DNA of 34,205 nt from Xanthobacteraceae bacterium (GTDB lineage: Bacteria; Pseudomonadota; Alphaproteobacteria; Rhizobiales; Xanthobacteraceae), in contig JAIESR010000016.1 in the NCBI GenBank assembly GCA_019745775.1, forward strand, positions 1-34,205. The letters are read 5' to 3'. A program made the translations under genes and the position numbers. The notes beneath the pieces were generated by a model that saw nothing but the letters and a program-made list of their open reading frames with translations, searched no databases and was not told where the DNA came from. Within the stretch, counting starts at the first letter, position 1, and each line of letters begins with the position of its first letter. Below are positions 1 to 8,308 of the stretch, piece by piece.

Positions 1-247
1 ATATCTGAGCCCTATGGAGTTCGAGCGGAAAGCTGGATTCGCTTAACTGCGTGTCATCCAAACCGGGTGCAGGCCAATCAGGCAAGTCCATTGGAAAATG
101 TTTGGCTTCGTAGGTATCAATCAACGTCGCGAGAGCATCGAGGCTATTGCCCTCCGCAGTCCCTGATTTCGCACCCCACAGTTTTTCCATTTCGGCTAAT
201 GCGGCTTCATACTGCCGAAGCGTACGAATTTGCTCCAGGATTCTCAT
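1..247 (-). CDS. HigA-like antitoxin, N-terminal part, runs off the window
   Basis: An open frame starts with ATG at 247 and stays open to base 1 (82 codons, no stop). The first 55 or so residues resemble the N-terminus of HigA-type antitoxins: a YEAALAEMEKLW segment, then GTAEG, LDALATLIDTYEAKHFP and a LPD turn. In that family the turn is normally followed by a PIEAI-type helix and an HTH DNA-binding domain. Here the visible sequence continues as WPAPGLDDTQ, which does not match, and neither other forward frame restores the expected helix. It may therefore be a diverged or recombined copy. Base composition is clearly more AT-rich than the genes to the right, which fits a mobile toxin-antitoxin module. 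No toxin partner is visible. Family assignment is from memory of the HigA pattern; function is inferred. Confidence 0.55.
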   Translation of the reverse strand, partial: MRILEQIRTLRQYEAALAEMEKLWGAKSGTAEGNSLDALATLIDTYEAKHFPMDLPDWPAPGLDDTQLSESSFPLELHRAQI

Positions 248-311
248 TGTTACACCTAGGCGATTGGCATTCGAAACATGATACACCGTTGCACACGAAT
301 TGGAGAGTCGA

Positions 312-1508
312 ATGTCCGACATGGCCGAACGCCTGATCGCGCCGATCTCCACCGCCGAGCTGGAACGCCGGTGGGCGGGAGTGCGCGCGGCGATGGCGGC
401 GCGCAAGATCGACGTGCTGGTGATGCAGAACTCGAACGAGTTCTCCGGCGGCTACGTCAAATGGTTCACCGACCTGCCGTCCGGCAACGGCACCATGACG
501 ACGGTGATCTTCCCGAATGACGACCTGATGACGGTGGTCGCACCGGGCCCGTTCGGCATCGACGTCAAGCCGCCGGCCGGCGATCCGGTGCGGCGCGGCG
601 TGAAACGGTTCCTGGCCTCGCCGAATTTCATGGGCGCCTCGTTCACGACCGCGCTCGACCTCGAGAACATCGACAAGGCGCTGGCGGACTATTCCGGCGC
701 CACCATCGGGCTCATCGCGCAGGGCTCGATGGGGCACGCGCTCGGCGAGCACTTGAAGCACGGCAAATTCGGCAATGCGCGCTTCGTCGACGCGACGGAG
801 CTCGTCGACAATCTGATGGCGATCAAGAGCGACGAGGAGATCGCGCTCATTCGCGCCACCGCGCATCTGCAGGACCGCGCCATGCGCGCCGCCTTCGACG
901 CCATCAGGCCCGGCATGCGCGACATCGAGGTGACACAGGTGGCGGAGACCTACACCCGCAACGCCGGCGCCGAGTACGGCCTGCTGATGGGCGCGTCGTC
1001 GCCGGTCGGCGTGTCTGTCATGATCCAGCCGCGGCATCTGCAGAACCGCGTCGTGCGCGCCGGCGATCAATTTGTGCTGCTGGTGGAGACGACGGGGCCT
1101 GGCGGCTTCTTCTGCGAGATCGGACGCACCTGCGTGCTCGGCAAGGCGACACAGTCGATGAAGGACGAATTCGCCTTCGCGACCGAAGCGCAGGCGTTCA
1201 CTGCGAAGATGCTGAAACCCGGCGCGTCGTGCGCCGACGTCTGGAACGGCTACAACGATTTCATGGCGAAGAACGGCCGCCCCAAGGAGAACCGGCTCTA
1301 CTGCCACGGCCAGGGCTACCACCTGGTGGAGCGGCCGCTGGTGCGCTTCGACGAGAGCATGCCGCTCGCCGCGCGCATGAACATCGCGGTGCACCCGATG
1401 TACCACTCCAAGGACACCTATACCTGGATCTGCGACAACTTCCTGATCACCGAAAACGGCGCCGAACGGCTGCATGCGTTTCCACAGGAGATTGTGGAGC
1501 TGGGGTAG
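312..1508 (+). CDS. M24-fold (creatinase/aminopeptidase P-like) protein with atypical metal site
   Basis: 398 residues with the two-domain layout of aminopeptidase P, prolidase and creatinase: an N-terminal domain (about 1-160) and a C-terminal pita-bread domain. The start chosen is ATG 312, because GGAG at 302-305 lies 6 nt upstream; a TTG at 300 would overlap that site. Canonical M24 metallopeptidases bind two metals through Asp, Asp, His, Glu, Glu. The matching positions here read Glu259 (VETTGP), Glu269 (CEIGRT), His332 (CHGQG), His361 (AVHPMY) and Cys374 (WICDNF). Only the His is canonical. That argues against an ordinary Mn/Co aminopeptidase and for a creatinase-like or otherwise specialised hydrolase acting on a small C-N substrate. 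It is cytosolic, with no signal peptide, and converges on the next gene. Confidence 0.85.
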   Translation: MSDMAERLIAPISTAELERRWAGVRAAMAARKIDVLVMQNSNEFSGGYVKWFTDLPSGNGTMTTVIFPNDDLMTVVAPGPFGIDVKPPAGDPVRRGVKRFLASPNFMGASFTTALDLENIDKALADYSGATIGLIAQGSMGHALGEHLKHGKFGNARFVDATELVDNLMAIKSDEEIALIRATAHLQDRAMRAAFDAIRPGMRDIEVTQVAETYTRNAGAEYGLLMGASSPVGVSVMIQPRHLQNRVVRAGDQFVLLVETTGPGGFFCEIGRTCVLGKATQSMKDEFAFATEAQAFTAKMLKPGASCADVWNGYNDFMAKNGRPKENRLYCHGQGYHLVERPLVRFDESMPLAARMNIAVHPMYHSKDTYTWICDNFLITENGAERLHAFPQEIVELG

Positions 1509-1566
1509 GGGCTGCTGTCACGACGTTCACAAGCTAACCGTTGCGACGATGCAGCGCCCCACGGTC

Positions 1567-1589
1567 CCCTCCCCCCTTGCGGGGGAGGG
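1567..1589. repeat. Palindromic hairpin between convergent genes
   Basis: A perfect 9-bp stem, CCCTCCCCC (1567-1575) with GGGGGAGGG (1581-1589), around a 5-nt loop. It lies in the 131-bp gap between two convergent genes. It resembles the dispersed CCCTCnCCC...GGGnGAGGG elements of Hyphomicrobiales and could act as a bidirectional terminator, though it lacks a T-run. The rest of the gap shows nothing further. Confidence 0.6.
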
Positions 1590-1639
1590 AGCAGACCGAG
1601 TCCGCTGCACCGACCTATTCAAGAGCAGAGAGCAAACCG

Positions 1640-2611
1640 CTACTCGATCTTGATGTTGCCCTTCTTGGCGACCTCGCCCCACTGCACGAGCTCGCGCGCG
1701 ATGATCCTGGCGAACTCCTCGGACGATTCGCCGGCGGGATAGGTCTGGTGCGCGGCGAGCTTCTCGACCACCTCGGGCATCTTCACGATCGCCTGAATCT
1801 CGGCTTCGAGCTTCTTGACGATCGCTATCGGCGTCTTGGCGGGCGCCAGCAGCCCGGTCCAGAACTCGACCGCCATGTCCTTGAAGCCCGCCTCCGCCAT
1901 GGTCGGCACGTCGGGATGCGAGGGGAGCCGCTGCGGCGAGGTGACCGCCAGCGCGCGCACGCGGCCGTCCTGCAGCGGCGCGGTCGCCGGGCCGACGTCG
2001 GAGAGCGACATCAGCGCGTCGCCGCGCATCAGCGCCATCATCGCCTCGGAGTTGGCGCGGAAGGCAATGTAGGTGAAGGTGGCGCCGGTGCGCTGCTCGA
2101 ACATCTTCTGCACCACCTGGAAGATCGGCCCGGTGGCCGCCGCATTGGCCTTGTCGGGGTTGGCCTTGGCATAGGCGACGAGCTCCTGCACGGTCTTCAC
2201 CGGCGCCTTGGCGTTGACGGTCAGGATCAGCGGAAACTTGGCGATGCGCGCAATCGGCGTGAAGTCGCGCTGCGGATCGTAGGTGAGGTTCGACACCACG
2301 ACCGGGTTGACGGTCAGCATGCCGATCGAGCCGAGCAGCAGCGTGTGTCCGTCCGGTGCCGCCTTGGTGACCTGCGCCGCCGCGAGGTTGCCGTTGGCGC
2401 CGGGCCGGTTCTCGACCACGACCGGCTTGCCGAGGCGGTCCTGGAGCTTCGCGCCGACGAGCCGCGCGAAATAGTCGAGCCCGCCGCCGGCCGCATTGGG
2501 AACCACAATGAAGATATTCCGGCTCGGGAACTGACTGGCATCCTGCGCGATGGCCGCGCCCGCAAGGCCAGCGGCGGCGATGCCGGCGAGGACAAACGCG
2601 CGACGATTCAT
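1640..2611 (-). CDS. Bug/TctC-family solute-binding protein
   Basis: 323 residues. It is a periplasmic binding protein of the tripartite tricarboxylate transporter (Bug) family, which captures small carboxylates or related compounds. The N-terminus is a signal peptide (MNRRAFVLAGIAAAGLAGAA, cleavage probably after AIAQ). It is followed by the family pattern IVVPNAAGGGLDYFAR, the VVENRPGANGNLAA block and the APDGHTLLLGS block. The start at 2611 is supported by AGGAG about 8 nt upstream; longer upstream frames lack this. No TctA or TctB membrane subunits are adjacent, so it is an orphan receptor, which is usual for this large family. It diverges from the MFS pair that starts at 2825. Ligand unknown. 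Confidence 0.9.
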   Translation of the reverse strand: MNRRAFVLAGIAAAGLAGAAIAQDASQFPSRNIFIVVPNAAGGGLDYFARLVGAKLQDRLGKPVVVENRPGANGNLAAAQVTKAAPDGHTLLLGSIGMLTVNPVVVSNLTYDPQRDFTPIARIAKFPLILTVNAKAPVKTVQELVAYAKANPDKANAAATGPIFQVVQKMFEQRTGATFTYIAFRANSEAMMALMRGDALMSLSDVGPATAPLQDGRVRALAVTSPQRLPSHPDVPTMAEAGFKDMAVEFWTGLLAPAKTPIAIVKKLEAEIQAIVKMPEVVEKLAAHQTYPAGESSEEFARIIARELVQWGEVAKKGNIKIE

Positions 2612-2824
2612 GGCAGGCGCTCCTGGTCGCTTACAGGCCTTATCGCGTATCAGTCCCCGTGCGCGAGCCTGCGTCAAGATCGCCGCCGTTGCTGCGTTGC
2701 CGCATGCACGGGCGGTATTGCTTGAATACCCCGCTGCGGCTGGTCGAACGCAAGACGCTCCTCTAAAACGCTCGCGACTACCTCGCCGAACAGAAAACCA
2801 GCCCAAGGAAAGCCGTTAGCCCCC

Positions 2825-4285
2825 GTGGATGCCCGCACCGATCCCGCCCCGATGACCGCGCTCTCCCACAAGGAGGCGCGGGTGATCGTGGTCGGGATGA
2901 TGTTCCCGGTGTTCATGGGCTCGCTCGACAACACCAATCTTGCCACCGCGCTGCCGACCATCGGCCGCGACCTCGGCGACGCGAACCTGCTGCCCTGGCT
3001 GATCACCGCCTATTTGCTCGCGGCAACGGCGGTGGTGCCGCTCTACGGCAAGATCGCCGACATCTACGGCCGGCAGTTCACGCTACGCATCGCGCTCGTC
3101 ATCTACATGCTGGGCTCGCTCCTGTGCGCGCTGGCGCCGGACATGATCGTGTTGATCCTGGCGCGCGCGCTGCACGGGCTCGGCGGCGGCGGGCTGTCGA
3201 CGATGGGCGCGATCGTTCTCGGCGACGTGGTGGCGCCGAAGGAGCGCGGCCGCTACTACGCGTATTTCGCGGTGGTCTACACCACCGCCGGCGCGCTCGG
3301 TCCGGCGCTCGGCGGCTTCTTCGCCGAGACCCTGCACTGGTCGGCGATCTTCTGGTTCAACATCCTGCTCGGCTTCACGGCGCTCGCCGTGACCGGCGTG
3401 CTGCTGCGGCGCCTGCCGCGGCATGAGCGCAAGCACAAGCTCGACGTGACCGGCGCGGTGCTGATCGTCACCGCCAGCGTCTCGTTCATGCTGGCGATCA
3501 ACCTCGGCGGCGTGCGCTATCCGTGGACCTCGCCGCCGGTGCTCGCGCTGTTCGCGCTCGCGGCCGCCGTCGGCGTCATGTTCGTGCGGCGCCTCCTCAC
3601 CGCGCCCGAGCCGCTGATCCCGATCGCGATCCTCAAGAACCGCCAGGTCTGCTTCGCCACCGGCGCGCACGCCTTCGGCTGGTCGTCGATCGTCTGCCTC
3701 AACATCTACATGCCGCAGTACCTGCAGAACGTGATCGGGCTGACGCCGACCGCGGCCGGCCTCACGCTCGTGATCTTCATGATCGCGCTCAACATCAGCG
3801 CCGGCACCTCGGGCTATCTGCTCGGCCGCGTGGTGCACTACAAGCTCCTGCCGATGGCCGGGCTCGCGCTGGCGATCTGCGCCATCCTGGTGCTGGCCTG
3901 GAACGTCGACCGTGTGGATCTCGTCGGGTTCGAGGTGCTGCTGGTGGTGATCGGCGTCGGCTTCGGCGCCATGCCCAGCCTCACCCAGGTGGTGGTGCAG
4001 AATTCGGTCGAGCGGCATCAGCTCGGCATCTCGGTCGGCACCATGACGTTCGTGCGCAACCTGCTCGCGACCTTCCTGGTGGCGGTATTCGGCGCGATCG
4101 TCGCCGGCTTCGCGATCAAGGCCGGCGGCACCGGCGAATTCGGCGGTGCGCTGACGCAGGATGCGGCGATGGCGGCGGAGGCCTATCGGCGGGTGTTCTT
4201 TGCGATCGCGGCGACCATGACGGTCGCGCTCATTTCCATCGTCCTGATCGAGGAAAAGCCGCTGCGGTCGAGCGAGACGAAGTGA
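2825..4285 (+). CDS. MFS transporter, DHA2 (14-TMS) drug:proton antiporter type, copy 1
   Basis: 486 residues, the usual length for EmrB/QacA-like 14-helix exporters. Visible signatures are FMGSLDNTNLATALPTI in helix 1, motif A in the loop after helix 2 (GKIADIYGRQ, about residue 75), and the antiporter motif C-like AGALGPALGGFF near residue 160. The inferred role is proton-driven export of a small hydrophobic or amphipathic compound across the inner membrane. No EmrA or TolC partner is nearby. The start is uncertain: GTG 2825 gives the longest protein but its AAGGAAAG is about 14 nt away, while ATG 2852 is an internal alternative. The gene is followed after 4 nt by a paralogue, so the two are almost certainly cotranscribed and translationally coupled. 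Confidence 0.88.
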   Translation: MDARTDPAPMTALSHKEARVIVVGMMFPVFMGSLDNTNLATALPTIGRDLGDANLLPWLITAYLLAATAVVPLYGKIADIYGRQFTLRIALVIYMLGSLLCALAPDMIVLILARALHGLGGGGLSTMGAIVLGDVVAPKERGRYYAYFAVVYTTAGALGPALGGFFAETLHWSAIFWFNILLGFTALAVTGVLLRRLPRHERKHKLDVTGAVLIVTASVSFMLAINLGGVRYPWTSPPVLALFALAAAVGVMFVRRLLTAPEPLIPIAILKNRQVCFATGAHAFGWSSIVCLNIYMPQYLQNVIGLTPTAAGLTLVIFMIALNISAGTSGYLLGRVVHYKLLPMAGLALAICAILVLAWNVDRVDLVGFEVLLVVIGVGFGAMPSLTQVVVQNSVERHQLGISVGTMTFVRNLLATFLVAVFGAIVAGFAIKAGGTGEFGGALTQDAAMAAEAYRRVFFAIAATMTVALISIVLIEEKPLRSSETK

Positions 4286-4289
4286 CCCC

Positions 4290-5732
4290 ATGAACGCCCC
4301 GACCGTCACGCCGCTCACCCACAAAGATCTCCGGATGTTCGTCATCGGCGCGATGCTGCCGGTGTTCATGGGCGCGCTGGACAACACCATCCTCGCCAGC
4401 GCGCTGCCGACCATCGGCCGCGACCTCAACGACATGCACAACCTGCCGTGGCTGATCACGGTGTTCCTGCTGGCGTCCACCGCCTGCATGCCGCTCTACG
4501 GCAAGATCGCCGACATCCACGGCCGCCGCCCGGTGCTCTGCGTCGCGATCGTCGTCCACTTCGCCGGCTCGCTGATCTGCGCGCTGGCGCCGTCGATGGC
4601 GGTGCTGATCTTCGGCCGCATCGTGCAGGGCATCGGCGCCGCCGGCCTGACCTCGATCCCCGTGGTGGTGCTCGGCGACGTCGCGGCGCCCAAGGAACGC
4701 GGCAAATACGCGGGCTATTTCGCCGTGGTCTACACGTCTGCCGGGGCTTCCGGCCCGGCGCTCGGCGGCTTCCTCTCCGACCACGTGCACTGGTCGGCGA
4801 TCTTCTGGCTCAACATCCCGCTCGAGATCATCGCGCTGATCCTGGTGACGCGGCTGCTGCGGCGGCTGCCGCGCTACGAGCGCCCGCACCGGCTCGATCT
4901 CCTGGGCGCCGCGCTGATCGTCGCGGCGAGCGTGTCGTTCATGCTGGGCTTGAACCTGGGCGCCCGCCACGGCTGGACCTCGGCGCCGATCGTCGGCCTG
5001 TTCGCGGCCGCCGTTGTCATCGCTGCGCTGTTCGTATCGCGGCTGCTCACGGCGCCGGAGCCGCTGATCCCGCTCGCGGTGCTCAAGCACCCGATCGTGC
5101 GCTGGGCGACCATCGCCAATGCCTGCGGCTGGGCCGCCATCGTCGGGCTCAACATCTTCCTGCCGATCTACCTCCAGATCGTGGTCGGCCTCTCGCCGAC
5201 CGATGCCGGCCTCGCGCTGATCGTGCTGATGATGAGCCTCAACATAATGGCCGGGATCGGCGGCCAGGTGGTGGGACGCGTCAAGCACTACAAAGCGCTG
5301 CCGGTGATCGGCCAACTGGTGGCCATCACATCGCTGATCCTGTTGGCGCTGTGGGCGGACCGGCTGACGCTGTTCTCGTTCCAGGTGCTGCTGCTGCTGA
5401 TCGGCGTGGGCTTCGGGCCGACGCCGACCATGGCCTCGGTGGCGGTGCAGAACGTGGTCGAGCGTCACCATTTCGGCATCGCGTCCGGCACCATGAACTT
5501 CTCGCGCAACCTGATCAGCACCATACTCATTGCGATCCTCGGCGCCCTCGTACTGGCGGCGACCGCCTCGCTCGGGCCGGGCACCGCCGAACTGGGCGGC
5601 GCGCTCCAGCCGGGCAGCGCCGAAGCCGTGGCGGCGTTCCGCCGCGCGTTCTTCGCGGTCGCCGCCTGCATGTGCATTTCCTTCGTCGCTCTTGTTATGA
5701 TCGAGCAGCGGCCGCTGCGGGCCGAGCAATAG
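4290..5732 (+). CDS. MFS transporter, DHA2 (14-TMS) type, copy 2
   Basis: 480 residues, collinear with the gene just upstream over its whole length: FMGALDNTILASALPTI in helix 1, GKIADIHGRRP motif A near residue 71, AGASGPALGGFL motif C, and a matching C-terminal end (IEQRPLRAEQ against IEEKPLRSSE). The pair is a tandem duplication that has since diverged. DHA2 proteins normally work as monomers, so two adjacent copies suggest either different substrates or a heteromeric arrangement; the sequence does not decide. ATG 4290 follows the previous stop by 4 nt. The downstream YeeE gene begins 22 nt after this stop on the same strand, so one transcript may cover 2825-6650. Confidence 0.88.
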   Translation: MNAPTVTPLTHKDLRMFVIGAMLPVFMGALDNTILASALPTIGRDLNDMHNLPWLITVFLLASTACMPLYGKIADIHGRRPVLCVAIVVHFAGSLICALAPSMAVLIFGRIVQGIGAAGLTSIPVVVLGDVAAPKERGKYAGYFAVVYTSAGASGPALGGFLSDHVHWSAIFWLNIPLEIIALILVTRLLRRLPRYERPHRLDLLGAALIVAASVSFMLGLNLGARHGWTSAPIVGLFAAAVVIAALFVSRLLTAPEPLIPLAVLKHPIVRWATIANACGWAAIVGLNIFLPIYLQIVVGLSPTDAGLALIVLMMSLNIMAGIGGQVVGRVKHYKALPVIGQLVAITSLILLALWADRLTLFSFQVLLLLIGVGFGPTPTMASVAVQNVVERHHFGIASGTMNFSRNLISTILIAILGALVLAATASLGPGTAELGGALQPGSAEAVAAFRRAFFAVAACMCISFVALVMIEQRPLRAEQ

Positions 5733-5754
5733 GACCTAACCCCGGAGGGAAACC

Positions 5755-6180
5755 ATGGCGAACTTCACGCCGCTCTCGGCCGCCATCGGCGGCGCGCTGA
5801 TCGGGCTCGCATCGCTGCTGCTGATGCTGCTCCTCGGCCGCGTCGCCGGGATTTCGGGCATCGCGGCCGGCATTCTTGGCATCGGCTCGCTCGACCGCGG
5901 CTGGCGCCTCGCGTTCATCGCCGGGCTGATCCTCGCGCCGGTCGCCGCCATGCTGGCGGGCTATGCGGTGCCGGCACCCACAATGCCGGCGAGCTGGTTC
6001 ATCGTCATCACCGCCGGCTTCCTGGTCGGCTTCGGCGCGCGGCTGGGCGGCGGCTGCACCTCGGGCCACGGTATCTGCGGCATCGCGCGCTTCTCCAAGC
6101 GCTCGATCGCCGCGACGCTGGTCTTCATGGGCGCCGCGGTGATCGTGGTCGCGCTGATGCGCCATGTGGTGGGAGGCTGA
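5755..6180 (+). CDS. YeeE/YedE family sulfur-transport membrane protein (first half)
   Basis: 141 residues, about four transmembrane helices. The diagnostic motif is GGGCTSGHGICG (about residues 98-109), whose cysteine lines the conducting path in the YeeE/TsuA group of thiosulfate and sulfur-compound importers. It is half the size of full YeeE and is paired with the next gene, which supplies the second half. AGGGA of CGGAGGGA lies close to ATG 5755, giving a strong ribosome site. The likely role is uptake of a reduced sulfur species, or of a sulfur-carrier substrate, across the inner membrane. Substrate not proven. Confidence 0.88.
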   Translation: MANFTPLSAAIGGALIGLASLLLMLLLGRVAGISGIAAGILGIGSLDRGWRLAFIAGLILAPVAAMLAGYAVPAPTMPASWFIVITAGFLVGFGARLGGGCTSGHGICGIARFSKRSIAATLVFMGAAVIVVALMRHVVGG

Positions 6181-6182
6181 TC

Positions 6183-6650
6183 ATGCTTGTCGTCGCCTCG
6201 CTCGTTTGCGGCTTCATCTTCGGCCTCGGCCTCCTGATCTCCGGCATGATGCAGCCGGCGAAGGTGCTGGCCTTTCTCGACATCCTCGGCATCCGCAACG
6301 GCACCTGGGATCCGAGCCTCGCGGTGGTGATGGCGGCGGCGCTCGCGGTCGCCGGGCTCGGCACCATCCTGGCGCGGCAGCGTCCGCAGCCGGTGCTGGC
6401 GCCGACATTCGACGTGCCGACGAAGACCGCGATCGACACGCCGCTGATCGCGGGCTCGGCGCTGTTCGGCATCGGCTGGGGCCTGGTCGGGCTCTGTCCG
6501 GGACCGGCGCTGGAGAATCTCGCGACGCTGTCGCCGCCGCTGATCGTGTTCTGCGTCGCGATGGCGGCCGGCATGATCGCGCACGATCAATGGTACGCCA
6601 AGCGTCCGGCCGCGCCGCCGAGCGGGGCGTTGGCGGGGGCGGACGGCTGA
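6183..6650 (+). CDS. DUF6691/YeeE-YedE family membrane protein (second half)
   Basis: 155 residues. It matches the partner half of split YeeE/YedE transporters: an N-terminal SGMMQPAKVLAFLD motif and a GWGLVGLCPGPALENLA motif near residue 105, with the second conserved Cys in LCPGP. It begins 2 nt after the stop of the first half, so translation is coupled and the two proteins very probably assemble into one channel. The C-terminus ends in a short Ala/Gly/Pro-rich tail. About 18 bp after the stop a palindromic repeat begins, which may mark the end of the transcript. Confidence 0.88.
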   Translation: MLVVASLVCGFIFGLGLLISGMMQPAKVLAFLDILGIRNGTWDPSLAVVMAAALAVAGLGTILARQRPQPVLAPTFDVPTKTAIDTPLIAGSALFGIGWGLVGLCPGPALENLATLSPPLIVFCVAMAAGMIAHDQWYAKRPAAPPSGALAGADG

Positions 6651-6667
6651 GGAAAGCCGGTGCTCTT

Positions 6668-6783
6668 GTAGGGTGGGGTTCGTCGCGAAGCGCCATAACC
6701 CACCGGCTGAAAGCGCCGCAGACTTGAAACGTGCTGCAAGGCTGAGCGGTGGGTTACGCGCCTTCGGCGCCGACCCACCCTAC
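6668..6783. repeat. GTAGGGTGGG-type double-hairpin repeat, copy 1
   Basis: Two consecutive hairpins built from the same core. The first pairs GGTGGGGTT (from 6672) with AACCCACC (ending about 6706); the second pairs GGTGGGTTACGCGCC with its partner ending ACCCACC. The outer ends GTAGGGTGGG (6668) and CCCACCCTAC (6774-6783) also complement each other. A related element lies at 30848-30973. It sits between convergent genes and looks like a non-coding dispersed repeat, perhaps doubling as a terminator. Confidence 0.8.
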
Positions 6784-6796
6784 CGCTGGGCAATAA

Positions 6797-7573
6797 TCAC
6801 CCCCGCATCGCCACCACTTGGCCGCCGTCGACGACGATCGTCTCGCCGGTGATGAAGCGCCCCGCATCCGACGCCAACAGCAGCAGCGCGCCGTCGAGAT
6901 CGGACGCCTCGCCGAAACGGCCCGCGGGAATAGCGCGCCTGATCGCGGCGCCCGCCTCACTCGCGAGATAGTCGCGGTTGAGATCGGTGACGATCCAGCC
7001 CGGCGCGATGGCGTTGACGCGGATGCCCTTGGACGCCAGCTCGAGCGCCATCGCCCTGGTGAGCTGGATCACGCCGGCCTTCGCCACCGCGTAGGGCGCG
7101 ACGCCCTTTGCAACGCTGAGCCCGAGTATGGAGGCGATGTTGACGATCGCGCCGCCTCGGCCGGCGGCGAGCATGCGGCGCGCCGCCTCCTGCGCGGCGA
7201 AGAATACGCCGTCGAGATTGGTGCCGATGACGCGCCGCCATTCCTCCTCGCTCACCTCGACGGCGCGCCTGGACGCCACCACGCCGGCATTGTTGACCAG
7301 CACGGTGACGGTGCCGAACGCCTGCGCCGCGGCATCGAAGGCGCGGGTCATGGCGCCGCGGTCGGTGACGTCGGCGGCGATCGCCACCGCGCGGCCGCCG
7401 GCCTTCTCGATGTCCGCCCGCACCGCCTCGAGCCGGTCGTCCCGGCGCGCCACCAGCGCCACTGCCGCGCCGGCCTCGGCCAGCACCTGCGCGAAGCGCA
7501 CGCCAAGCCCGCTCGACGCGCCGGTGACCAGGGCCACCTGCCCGGTCATGTCGAATAGCTTTGCCGCGCTCAT
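6797..7573 (-). CDS. SDR-family NAD(P)-dependent oxidoreductase
   Basis: 258 residues, the standard length for classical short-chain dehydrogenases. Present are the cofactor glycine motif TGASSGLG (from about residue 18), the structural NNAG, a catalytic Ser in VNIAS, and the catalytic pair YAVAK with Tyr161 and Lys165. The C-terminal [10 protein letters not shown] segment is typical of the 3-oxoacyl-ACP reductase-like and gluconate 5-dehydrogenase-like subgroup. Substrate cannot be read from sequence. ATG 7573 is chosen because it directly precedes the Rossmann fold; upstream codons in frame look like intergenic sequence. It is divergent from the nitrile hydratase operon, with 87 bp between the two starts, so the control region is shared. 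Confidence 0.9.
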   Translation of the reverse strand: MSAAKLFDMTGQVALVTGASSGLGVRFAQVLAEAGAAVALVARRDDRLEAVRADIEKAGGRAVAIAADVTDRGAMTRAFDAAAQAFGTVTVLVNNAGVVASRRAVEVSEEEWRRVIGTNLDGVFFAAQEAARRMLAAGRGGAIVNIASILGLSVAKGVAPYAVAKAGVIQLTRAMALELASKGIRVNAIAPGWIVTDLNRDYLASEAGAAIRRAIPAGRFGEASDLDGALLLLASDAGRFITGETIVVDGGQVVAMRG

Positions 7574-7597
7574 TATTGCCTGTCGCTCATTGTCGCC

Positions 7598-7626
7598 TCG
7601 ACAGTCGGGGACCCACGGGGGATAAT
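7598..7626 (+). promoter_or_regulatory. Putative sigma-70-type promoter of the nitrile hydratase operon
   Basis: TCGACA (7598-7603), a 17-nt spacer and GATAAT (7621-7626). Transcription would start near 7633. This places an upstream ATG (7625) inside the -10 box and so favours ATG 7661 as the real start of the alpha-subunit gene. It is a pattern match only. Confidence 0.4.
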
Positions 7627-7660
7627 GCCACAACAACAAGCCACAGCGAGTTCAATAGCC

Positions 7661-8308
7661 ATGGCCGGACACGACCACGATCATCACCACCACCACGATC
7701 ATGACCACGGGCACGGCTCGGAACTGTCCGAGACGCAGCTGCGCGTGCGCGCGCTCGAGACCATCCTGACCGAGAAGGGCTACGTCGATCCGAAAGCGCT
7801 CGACGCCATCGTCGAAGCCTACGAGACCCGGATCGGCCCGCACAACGGCGCCAAGGCGGTGGCGAAGGCCTGGGCCGATCCGGACTACAAGAAGGCGCTG
7901 CTCGCCGACGCCACCAAGGCGGTCGGCTCGCTCGGCTTCGCGAGCCGCGTGGGAGATCATCTCGTCGCGGTCGAGAACACGCCGAAACTGCACAACATGA
8001 TCGTGTGCACGCTCTGCTCCTGCTATCCGTGGGAAGTGCTGGGCCTGCCGCCGACCTGGTACAAGTCGGCACCCTACCGCTCGCGCACGGTGATCGACCC
8101 GCGCGGCGTGCTGAAGGATTTCGGCGTCACGCTGCCGGCCGACACCGAGGTCCGCGTGTGGGATTCGACCGCCGAGACCCGCTTCATCGTGCTGCCGATG
8201 CGGCCCGCTGGCACCGAGGGTTGGAGCGAGGAGAAGCTCGCCGAGCTCGTCACCCGTGACTCGATGATCGGGACCGGCCTGCCGAAACCGCCGGGCGCCG
8301 CGTCATGA
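7661..8308 (+). CDS. nthA: Nitrile hydratase alpha subunit, cobalt type
   Basis: 215 residues. This subunit carries the metal of nitrile hydratase, which hydrates nitriles to amides in the cytoplasm as an alpha-beta heterotetramer. The metal-binding motif is VCTLCSC (Cys116, Cys119, Ser120, Cys121); Thr in CTLCSC is the mark of the non-corrin cobalt class, whereas iron enzymes have CSLCSC. The following [20 protein letters not shown] block is also family-typical, with the conserved Trp and Arg positions. The extreme N-terminus is a His/Asp run ([17 protein letters not shown]) that may collect metal. An in-frame ATG at 7625 would add 12 residues but coincides with a probable -10 box. The stop overlaps the next start as ATGA, so the operon is translationally coupled. 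Confidence 0.95.
   Translation: MAGHDHDHHHHHDHDHGHGSELSETQLRVRALETILTEKGYVDPKALDAIVEAYETRIGPHNGAKAVAKAWADPDYKKALLADATKAVGSLGFASRVGDHLVAVENTPKLHNMIVCTLCSCYPWEVLGLPPTWYKSAPYRSRTVIDPRGVLKDFGVTLPADTEVRVWDSTAETRFIVLPMRPAGTEGWSEEKLAELVTRDSMIGTGLPKPPGAAS

Noticed and set aside
3083-5729. Long minus-strand frames opposite the two MFS genes.
   Set aside because: Low-complexity His/Arg/Asp-rich translations without motifs; the plus strand has clear transporters.
6590-6790. Short frames crossing the double-hairpin repeat.
   Set aside because: They consist of repeat sequence and gene ends, with no ribosome site.
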